NCBI GenBank assembly: GCA_003354225.1
Contig: PIVH01000440.1
Coordinates: 1-5,796, forward strand
DNA length: 5,796 bases
DNA from: Globobulimina sp.
Lineage: Eukaryota; Foraminifera; Rotaliida
Direction of reading: 5' to 3'
The notes under the pieces were generated by a model. That model made no database searches. It had not been told where the DNA came from and was given only the letters and a program-made list of their open reading frames with translations. This document shows positions 1-5,246 of the stretch, piece by piece (the first letter of the stretch is position 1; every line of letters begins with the position of its first letter). The position numbers were made by a program, and so were the translations under genes.

Positions 1-1169
1 TTCTTCTTCTTGCCATTTGATTGTGGATTGGAAATGCAAACTGGAACATATTTCTCTTGAATACTTAAACGATTTCTTTTCCATAAATATATTTTTGCGT
101 CGTCACCGGCAGACAATAACAAATTGCCAGTAATATTCCATTGGACTTTCCATACCGAATCATTATGAATATTTGATTCAAATATGACATTCCATTCTAA
201 CTTATTATTCGCACTCTGGTCCTTCATATTCATTTTCATAATCCTCTGATGTCGATTTATTTGAATTACTCGAACAAATCCATCCGAACATCCCACTGCT
301 AACAAATGATACTTTCGCGCCAAATGACGACTCCATGAAATGCCACAAACATTGGTATTCTTTTCATTTTTATTCAATAGCTCGATGCAACCAACACAGT
401 GCCAATCCATATTCTTTTTTATTGTGCTCAGATTTGTCGTGGCTCTCTCCATTTTTTCTTCATTTCCATTATCAAAATATCTATAAATAAAAACACGATT
501 TTTATTTGTCCCCACCGCAAATGATGGCAACTCCCAACTCGATTCATTCCATGACATACAAAAAGATTTTATATGTTGCATTTTTTTATTTTTAGCATTG
601 GCAATGTCCATAAATGGCATCTGTCGATGCCACGGCACTGACAATGGCAATGTGTCTGCAATATTTATGGAATATTGCTGTATCCATTGGGACAGATTTG
701 TAATATCGCGCGCTGTCAATATTTTAATGACGCCTATTTTGCAGACGATGGAGAGTTTAAGTCCTAAATGTTTTGGAACGAAGGCGATGGAAGAAGCGGA
801 ATGAAAATCTAGAAAAACGCGTTTGTAACAAAATAATTTCTCACTGTTGACAATATTAATTCGATTGTTATACAACGAACTATGAGCTTGAACGTGTGCG
901 AATATATTTATTTTCTTATCTGTCGAACACGAAGCAAATATAGACCCAAATATTGGATTGGCCCAACATATCATTTGTATGGCGGCTTTATGCGTATGGT
1001 CGATATGGTTGATTTCCTGAATGCATTTCCAATCACAATTATTACTGTATTTCCATATTTTGATGGTTTGGTCCGAGGAACAGGTTGCTAGCATTGTTCC
1101 GTAGTAATCAAATGATACGTCGTGGATTAGATCTTTGTGGAAGGTGTTGAAATTAAAAGTTGATGACAT
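1..1169 (-). CDS. SEH1: Nucleoporin SEH1 homologue (WD40 propeller), 3' end beyond the left edge
   Basis: SEH1 is a beta-propeller subunit of the nuclear pore Y complex (Nup107-160 in animals, Nup84 in yeast). It also serves in the GATOR2/SEA complex at the lysosome or vacuole. The frame is open for 389 visible codons and still open at base 1. Six WD blades are readable: about residues 11-40 (with HKDLIHDVSFD and ATCSSDQ), 59-93, 125-170 (PKHLGLKLS, then NLSQW), 202-231, 274-304 and 335-366 (SVWKVQWNITG, AGDD, LWK). The first, third and last blades match SEH1 of animals almost word for word, which separates it from SEC13. Six blades fit the family, in which Nup85 supplies the seventh in trans. 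Blade 2 ends in INIF rather than a W-terminated strand, and loops at about 172-200 and 232-270 look expanded. The visible end is Lys-rich. The start is secure: an in-frame TAG lies four codons upstream and no ATG lies between. The next gene upstream, on the same strand, ends 53 bp away. The family call is from memory of human SEH1. Confidence 0.92.
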   Translation of the reverse strand, partial: MSSTFNFNTFHKDLIHDVSFDYYGTMLATCSSDQTIKIWKYSNNCDWKCIQEINHIDHTHKAAIQMICWANPIFGSIFASCSTDKKINIFAHVQAHSSLYNNRINIVNSEKLFCYKRVFLDFHSASSIAFVPKHLGLKLSIVCKIGVIKILTARDITNLSQWIQQYSINIADTLPLSVPWHRQMPFMDIANAKNKKMQHIKSFCMSWNESSWELPSFAVGTNKNRVFIYRYFDNGNEEKMERATTNLSTIKKNMDWHCVGCIELLNKNEKNTNVCGISWSRHLARKYHLLAVGCSDGFVRVIQINRHQRIMKMNMKDQSANNKLEWNVIFESNIHNDSVWKVQWNITGNLLLSAGDDAKIYLWKRNRLSIQEKYVPVCISNPQSNGKKK

Positions 1170-1222
1170 GGTTAAAATACTAAGAGACTAAAGAGAGCCA
1201 GAAAAGTTTAAATTATTTCATC
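1170..1222 (-). promoter_or_regulatory. 53-bp leader and promoter gap upstream of SEH1
   Basis: This short gap separates the stop of the membrane-protein gene from the SEH1 start, both on the minus strand. It must hold the 3' end of one gene and the start signals of the next, unless the two are co-transcribed. Read on the minus strand it is pyrimidine-rich and carries two YAG triplets, CTTTAG (1193-1188) and CTTAG (1184-1180), 18 and 10 nt before the ATG. They resemble 3' splice acceptors, possibly for trans-splicing. No AATAAA is visible. The regulatory role is inferred from position only. Confidence 0.4.
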
Positions 1223-2461
1223 TTAAAAGTCTTGGTCGAATTCGAATTCCTTCACCGGTTTCGGTCTTGTTCGATAATCGATATTCTTGTAACTCTTATT
1301 TATCGGAGATGTGACCGATCGTTTCTGCTCAATCGAAGCGCCCAACGATGAATAAAACCGTCGTTTATTCTCCGTGATAGTCTCGAAATATTTCTTACTG
1401 AATAAAAACCAAAACAATGAGCAATATCGCGCATAGTCACATAGTCGATATAGCAACAATAGAATGATAATCCCAAATACATAAATCGTCAGAACCACCA
1501 CGAACATTTCAATCACAATCATCGACACTTTGAAACTGAGCATCAAGAGAATCAAACTTGGCATTTGAATAAAAAAACAAAACACAAAACACAAATACAA
1601 ATAAAAACATTGCTCAAATCTAGACGCTTCGTGCGATGGTGATATCATATCATAACTCAATGGAATGACAGGAATGGCGCTCGTCGCTGTCGTCGGAGTG
1701 GAGGACGTTTCGTATGCATTATCACACACAAAATGCGCTGAATTGTTGCGAGAAACAGGCGGAACGAACCAAAATCTGTTGGGGGTTTCGTCCGCTTTCC
1801 AGGCGCCGTCGTCGGAGGCATAATAATCCGGATATTGTTTCAAAATGTAATTTGGCGGTTTGCTGTCTATTAATAATGTGAGTGGCCGCACTGAAATGGA
1901 TAAAAAAAATATAAAACACATTGTAAGTACAAATAAATCGAATATGCGACCATCTTTGTCATAGACCATGAATACAAATAAAAAATCACAGCCAAATAGC
2001 ACTGATATAATGGATTGGAAGCTAGCCTGCAAAGGGGATGCGAGCAAAAAAAAGCAGTGCTTCGTGATTACGGCGGTATGGATGGCTAAAATGGTTTGTT
2101 GCGAGTGCTTATTATGTACGTCCTGTGCACCACAAATAATTATCGCAAATATGGCGGAAAGAATGGATAAAAACCATAGCTGGAATAGTCTGTATTTGAT
2201 AGGGAGTGAGGTTTTGTTTTGGAATGTTTTATACCACGATAGCGAATAAAATATGACTTTTGCGACGAATATGAATGAGTACATAAATATTAGCACTGTC
2301 AAATGTGTTTCTGATTTGCCAATAATGAAGTTATTGTGGTGACTGGTCATAAGGAATATATTGGATAGGAGGTCGGCTATAACCCATGCGAGTTGCATCC
2401 AGAAGGTGTGGCTAATGCAGAACCAGAAGGCACAGCCACAGAGCTCGCGTACATGATGCAT
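1223..2461 (-). CDS. Polytopic membrane protein with about eight helices, unknown family
   Basis: I do not recognise this 412-residue protein. Hydrophobic stretches lie at about residues 17-38, 52-75, 93-111, 124-142 (weaker), 146-167, 173-196, 284-310 and 312-338. A polar, Pro/Ser/Thr-rich loop (about 197-282) separates the sixth and seventh, and the C-terminal tail after about 340 is basic and hydrophilic. The Lys/Arg-rich loop at 76-92 and the basic tail both suggest cytosolic placement. That fits eight helices with both ends inside and puts the large loop in the cytosol; dropping the weak fourth helix would break the pattern. No transporter, channel or GPCR signature is visible. A Pro-Leu-Gln segment near 143-146 recalls the Pro-Gln motif of XK-related scramblases, too weakly to call. 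The start is firm: the codon just before the ATG is TAA. It diverges from the Tudor-like gene across 67 bp and ends 53 bp before SEH1. Confidence 0.82.
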   Translation of the reverse strand: MHHVRELCGCAFWFCISHTFWMQLAWVIADLLSNIFLMTSHHNNFIIGKSETHLTVLIFMYSFIFVAKVIFYSLSWYKTFQNKTSLPIKYRLFQLWFLSILSAIFAIIICGAQDVHNKHSQQTILAIHTAVITKHCFFLLASPLQASFQSIISVLFGCDFLFVFMVYDKDGRIFDLFVLTMCFIFFLSISVRPLTLLIDSKPPNYILKQYPDYYASDDGAWKADETPNRFWFVPPVSRNNSAHFVCDNAYETSSTPTTATSAIPVIPLSYDMISPSHEASRFEQCFYLYLCFVFCFFIQMPSLILLMLSFKVSMIVIEMFVVVLTIYVFGIIILLLLYRLCDYARYCSLFWFLFSKKYFETITENKRRFYSSLGASIEQKRSVTSPINKSYKNIDYRTRPKPVKEFEFDQDF

Positions 2462-2528
2462 TTATTTTGATTTATTATTTTTTAATACTGAAAATTAAGT
2501 AAAGATTAAGTAGCTTCGCAAAAGCTTA
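2462..2528. promoter_or_regulatory. Divergent promoter region between the membrane-protein and Tudor-like genes
   Basis: Only 67 bp separate two start codons facing away from each other, so both promoters and both 5' UTRs must fit here. The sequence is strongly A+T-rich on the left. It then holds a tandem ATTAAGTA octamer and a small inverted repeat (AGCTT 2512-2516, AAGCT 2522-2526, 5-nt loop) just before the plus-strand ATG. CTGAAAATTAAG at 2488-2499 resembles CTGAAAAATTAG at 3287-3298, upstream of the next plus-strand gene. In-frame stops on both sides (TAA at 2464-2462 on minus, TAG at 2511-2513 on plus) confirm that neither frame extends across. No classical TATA box stands out. The promoter role follows from geometry. 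Confidence 0.6.
2494..2512. repeat. Tandem octamer ATTAAGTA x2 with a 3-nt spacer
   Basis: ATTAAGTA occurs at 2494-2501 and again at 2505-2512, separated by AAG. The centres are 11 bp apart, close to one helical turn, so a repeated factor would contact the same face of the DNA. It lies inside the divergent promoter, 17 nt before the plus-strand ATG. In AT-rich DNA such a repeat could arise by chance. Confidence 0.55.
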
Positions 2529-3185
2529 ATGACTACTATTCGGTCGAAAGTTATTGATGAACTGTCTGAATTAGGGTATCCCCGCGACGATGTTATTAAT
2601 TGTATCAATGATGTAAGTACACGCTTATCATGGCATATAAACTCATTTTGTTTAATATATTCACGTAAAAATAAACAATGGTTTCGTGCCCAAATAACCA
2701 ATATATTTGTACATGAAGACACAAATCAAGAATGGATCAAAGTTAAATACAGTACGAAAAGTTCAAAGGAAATCCAACGACTAAATGAAAATATAAAACC
2801 AATCGACATTGACGAGAATTGTAACAAGCATTACGACAGAAATATAATTAAATATCTTTCAAATACATTGCAAACCACTCATTCAAGAACAATGCATTTG
2901 AGCTGGATAAATATAGCAAATTGTGTTCATCACCAAATGAATGCAACCTTAGCATCCACCATTCGATCCATTATAATCGCGCAAAATGGCAAACCAAATG
3001 ACATAAATGATAATGGGAAAGTTGGTCTATATGATTTAAATGAGCAACATAGCCAAACAATGTTGAATATTTTACAAACAAAAGTAACTTTATCAACGCA
3101 AGAAACAAATTATCTCAAAACGTTGATAAAACGTGCCCGCGTTTTTGCAGTCGCACCCATTCAAAGTTCTGTATTTGTAATTTGA
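2529..3185 (+). CDS. Small protein with UBA-like, Tudor-like and EF-hand-type segments
   Basis: The 218-residue protein has no family I can name. Residues 5-30 (VIDELSELGYPRDDV, then INDV) have the short-helix, Gly-aromatic-Pro loop, helix pattern of a UBA/CUE-like ubiquitin-binding fold. Residues 37-92 look like a Tudor-type barrel: WFRAQITNIF, then EWIKVKY, then EIQRL and IKP, the usual order of strands that bind methylated Lys or Arg. Residues 158-170 (DINDNGKVGLYDL) fit the EF-hand loop pattern: D1, N3, N5, G6, V8, D12. No second EF-hand is visible. The C-terminal 40 residues hold a basic helix and a hydrophobic end. The region at 100-150 is Asn/His-rich and unassigned. The start is the first ATG after an in-frame TAG at 2511-2513, and the stop is TGA. 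The gene shares a 67-bp divergent promoter with the membrane-protein gene. The domain calls are pattern-based; ubiquitin, methyl-mark or calcium binding is not shown. Confidence 0.75.
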   Translation: MTTIRSKVIDELSELGYPRDDVINCINDVSTRLSWHINSFCLIYSRKNKQWFRAQITNIFVHEDTNQEWIKVKYSTKSSKEIQRLNENIKPIDIDENCNKHYDRNIIKYLSNTLQTTHSRTMHLSWINIANCVHHQMNATLASTIRSIIIAQNGKPNDINDNGKVGLYDLNEQHSQTMLNILQTKVTLSTQETNYLKTLIKRARVFAVAPIQSSVFVI

Positions 3186-3322
3186 GCATGAAACGTTTCT
3201 AAAACAAAAACACATTAACGTTAAGAAACACTCTTTGTTTTTGAGTGTCAGAACTTTTCCCAACATTTTCTATGAATTTTCTGACTCTGAAAAATTAGAC
3301 CCACTGTACTTTAGGTGATGAT
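3186..3322 (+). promoter_or_regulatory. 137-bp gap with palindromes, 3' end of one gene and promoter of the next
   Basis: The gap lies between two plus-strand genes. It contains two perfect 10-bp palindromes with an AACGTT core (GAAACGTTTC at 3190-3199 and TTAACGTTAA at 3215-3224). An inverted repeat follows: ACACTC at 3228-3233 and GAGTGT at 3243-3248 around a T-rich 9-nt loop. CTGAAAAATTAG at 3287-3298 resembles a motif in the divergent promoter. CTTTAG at 3309-3314 ends 8 nt before the next ATG. No AATAAA is seen. Termination and promoter functions are inferred from position. Confidence 0.45.
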
Positions 3323-5110
3323 ATGAAGGATGTGGCAGACTCTCCAGATTCGCAGGACTTTGCCATACAAATTCCGGGATTGAATAAAGATTTATTGCAA
3401 GATATATTCGATGTACATCGTGCATTTACATTTAATAATTGCCATTTCGATGAATATTCATTGCAGCAATTTCGACATGACATCGTTGAATGTGGCGAGA
3501 AACATTTAGGTCAACAATTTGTGCAGAAACATTTACTAAATCTGCAATTCAAAGAGGGAATGGATTTTGCGCCACCATATATCATCAATGATGACATTCT
3601 TCCGGTCGTCGACTATATTTTGGGTGTATCGCATTATGTGTATCATCTCACAAACAATGTTAAAAAACAACAAAACTTGCAGTTTGATTTAAAATTGACC
3701 GTCATCCCGAAATCTGTGGTATCTGTATATGACAGTAATATATCGTTTAATTGTAACGTTGGCCGCGTGGATAACTATTTATGTTGGAAAAATATCTACG
3801 ATTATCATCGAGCGGCGTTGCGAACAAACAGCTCCGTCGAGGACATCATTAAAGCGCTGCATCAGTGGACGGTTGAAGATGTTGTGAGTGATACGGTATC
3901 AATGTTGCATGTAATTATTGATCGGAGACATTTAAAATGCAGTAAAGACCTTTTATTTTTGTTTGGCAGTGCCGGAGATGGCTTACCTGAGTTGAATGCA
4001 AATTGCTTTGTCGGTTTAGATTTCCATATTGATTTCGTGGACAATAAGACATCTGCGTATTTGCGGTATGGTGTTGCGGGACAATTGCGTTTCTATCCGG
4101 AAATGTTAGAGTCAGTCTTGCCAAGTTTTTTTAAGCAACAAACAGAGACATCAGATACAACAGACAATGGCAACTGTGCTGATGAATGGGCAGTGGATTT
4201 GCACGATGAGTCATTTAACAGCTTTTACCAAATAATTACAGGAGCCACGCATAGGTCAAGTAGGCGGAGCGGGGAAGCAAAGCCGAAACAGAGTCAATTG
4301 TCAATTGTCGCAGAAACGTTTAATAGTGCCACCAACGAGCGAATGGAGTATAAATGGGCTGAGATAGCAAGGCATAACACAGCAAAAGACCTATGGCTCG
4401 TTTATGATGGCAAAATATTTGATATTACCCGATTTTTGAGGTTCCACCCGGGTGGAATTGATGTGATTTTAGAGATTGCCGCAAAAGACCAAGATATCAC
4501 CAAAGCATTTCGCAGATTAAATCATCCGCCGATTGCGGAGAGGATTATGCTGAAACATTTTATTGGCGTTCTTAAAGAAGAAAAAAGGCAAAAAGCCAAA
4601 AATAAGCCGCGATATTCGTGGATCAAACCGATATGGAATGCTGACAAAGGGAATTTGGCGTTGAATGTATTTGAGATCGATGCAATTGGAGAGAGCGCCG
4701 ATGCGGATTTCAAAATATTGGTAACGTGGAGCGGTTTCTATTCGGTGAAAATCGACATTTTAGACAAACAGCATGAAAATTTGATGTATGTCATCAATAA
4801 TTTGTTTAATCGCTATGAGTTTGCGGATGTCATGGAATTGTCGCATCGTTGGAATGTTCATGATAAAACTGAAGAAACTCTGTTTTCGTACTACCATTTT
4901 GATGATGAGATAGAAAGAGAGCATATTGTTGATCATAAAAGAATGTTTCATAAAATAAAAGATCAGATTACTGATTTACGCATAAAATATGAGACTGAAA
5001 AACCGAGATATGAGGAATTGGTAAAATTTAGCAAAATGTTTGCCGGAATGTTCAAAGCTCATCATGTTGTCCATGATGTCAAATACATTGAATATTTAAA
5101 TTTGGTTTAG
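3323..5110 (+). CDS. Cytochrome b5-hemerythrin fusion protein with orphan N-terminal region
   Basis: This 595-residue chain has three parts. Residues 1-342 match nothing I know; they are mixed alpha/beta in character, with no signal peptide or membrane helix. Residues 343-418 are a cytochrome b5 heme domain: KWAEIARHN, LVYDGKIFDIT, then HPGG with axial His375. The second ligand is His401 (NHPP), followed by the closing IGVL. Residues 465-593 are a hemerythrin four-helix diiron domain opening with W469 and a DKQH motif. All seven ligands can be assigned: His484, His513, Glu517 (in HDKTEE), His534, His538, His580 and Asp585. The 29-residue step from His484 to His513 equals that between the first two ligands of sipunculan hemerythrin. 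A Lys-rich linker (419-464) joins the domains. Family knowledge gives one-electron transfer for cytochrome b5 and O2 binding or sensing for hemerythrin. Internal electron flow from heme to diiron is inferred. The start is the first ATG after an in-frame TAG at 3296-3298; the stop is TAG. With no anchor visible it is probably soluble and cytosolic. Confidence 0.9.
   Translation: MKDVADSPDSQDFAIQIPGLNKDLLQDIFDVHRAFTFNNCHFDEYSLQQFRHDIVECGEKHLGQQFVQKHLLNLQFKEGMDFAPPYIINDDILPVVDYILGVSHYVYHLTNNVKKQQNLQFDLKLTVIPKSVVSVYDSNISFNCNVGRVDNYLCWKNIYDYHRAALRTNSSVEDIIKALHQWTVEDVVSDTVSMLHVIIDRRHLKCSKDLLFLFGSAGDGLPELNANCFVGLDFHIDFVDNKTSAYLRYGVAGQLRFYPEMLESVLPSFFKQQTETSDTTDNGNCADEWAVDLHDESFNSFYQIITGATHRSSRRSGEAKPKQSQLSIVAETFNSATNERMEYKWAEIARHNTAKDLWLVYDGKIFDITRFLRFHPGGIDVILEIAAKDQDITKAFRRLNHPPIAERIMLKHFIGVLKEEKRQKAKNKPRYSWIKPIWNADKGNLALNVFEIDAIGESADADFKILVTWSGFYSVKIDILDKQHENLMYVINNLFNRYEFADVMELSHRWNVHDKTEETLFSYYHFDDEIEREHIVDHKRMFHKIKDQITDLRIKYETEKPRYEELVKFSKMFAGMFKAHHVVHDVKYIEYLNLV
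4349..4576 (+). other. Cytochrome b5 heme-binding domain (residues 343-418 of the fusion)
   Basis: The domain opens with KWAEIARHN and LWLVYDGKIFDITRF and reaches the invariant HPGG at residues 375-378, encoded from base 4445. The second axial His is at 401. The His-His spacing is 26, against 24 in microsomal cytochrome b5, so the loop between the ligands is two residues longer. There is no C-terminal membrane anchor and no flavin or molybdenum domain, unlike cytochrome b5 reductase or nitrate reductase fusions. Confidence 0.92.
4715..5101 (+). other. Hemerythrin diiron domain (residues 465-593 of the fusion)
   Basis: The order is W469, SVKIDILDKQH (His484), HDKTEE (His513 and Glu517), YYHF, EHIVDH (His534 and His538), and near the end HHVVHD (His580 and Asp585) followed by KYIEYL. 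This is the five-His, two-carboxylate set of O2-binding hemerythrins. Helix C to D is longer than in sipunculan carriers (42 residues from His538 to His580, against 24), closer to microbial hemerythrin domains. A second set, His525 and Glu529 in YYHFDDE, mimics the H-x-x-x-E motif. It fits worse, because it would leave only five residues between Glu and the next His ligand. Confidence 0.9.
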
Positions 5111-5139
5111 CTCACTTTGAGGATTTGATTGCATGCTAT

Positions 5140-5150
5140 TTTATTTTATT
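5140..5150 (-). promoter_or_regulatory. Two overlapping AATAAA hexamers, candidate poly(A) signal of the oxidase
   Basis: The plus strand reads TTTATTTTATT, which on the minus strand gives AATAAA twice, sharing one A. They are on the correct strand and about 97 nt beyond the monoamine oxidase stop. AT-richness makes chance occurrence possible, and it is unknown whether this lineage uses AATAAA. Confidence 0.4.
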
Positions 5151-5198
5151 TAAGTTATATATATTGATTGTTTGTTTGTTTTTTGTGTCGTGTCTGTA

Positions 5199-5218
5199 TA
5201 TATATTTTAAAATATATA
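5199..5218. repeat. Perfect 20-bp A+T palindrome in the convergent gap
   Basis: TATATATTTT at 5199-5208 is followed at once by its exact reverse complement at 5209-5218, with no spacer. It lies between two converging genes. It could be a bidirectional termination or DNA-unwinding element, or simply a product of low-complexity AT sequence. Confidence 0.6.
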
Positions 5219-5246
5219 CTTTTTTTGGGAAACGTTAATTTTTATC

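Larger units (their letters stand above)
5111..5246. terminator. Convergent 3' region shared by the fusion gene and the monoamine oxidase gene
   Basis: Two genes end toward each other here, 136 bp apart. On the plus strand a TTGTTTGTTTG, then TGTGTCGTGTCTG tract (5168-5197) resembles the GU-rich downstream element of polyadenylation sites. On the minus strand two overlapping AATAAA hexamers lie at 5150-5145 and 5145-5140, about 97 nt after the oxidase stop. A 20-bp AT palindrome sits at 5199-5218. Another AACGTT lies at 5231-5236. The two transcripts probably overlap at their 3' ends, which is an inference. Confidence 0.5.

Noticed and set aside
1-12. TTC trinucleotide run at the left edge as a microsatellite
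   Set aside because: It is four units long and lies in frame inside SEH1, where it encodes a short Lys run.
598-1091. Two plus-strand frames of 68 and 69 codons at the left
   Set aside because: They are antisense to the SEH1 propeller, which is continuous across the whole stretch and matches the family motif by motif.
1968-2249. A 93-codon plus-strand frame opposite the membrane protein
   Set aside because: It lies wholly inside the longer minus-strand gene, and its sequence looks like the shadow of hydrophobic codons.
1223-2461. G-protein-coupled receptor call for the membrane protein
   Set aside because: The helix count looks like eight, and no DRY, NPxxY or other receptor motif is present.
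3311-3325. AGGTGAT ten bases before the fusion-gene ATG, resembling a Shine-Dalgarno site
   Set aside because: SEH1 and the tail-anchored MAO mark the DNA as eukaryotic, and no comparable purine box precedes the other starts.
3860-3900. SAM-domain-like start (HQWTVEDVV) in the orphan N-terminal region
   Set aside because: Only the opening W-x-V-E-D-V phrase matches; the remaining helices of a SAM domain do not follow.
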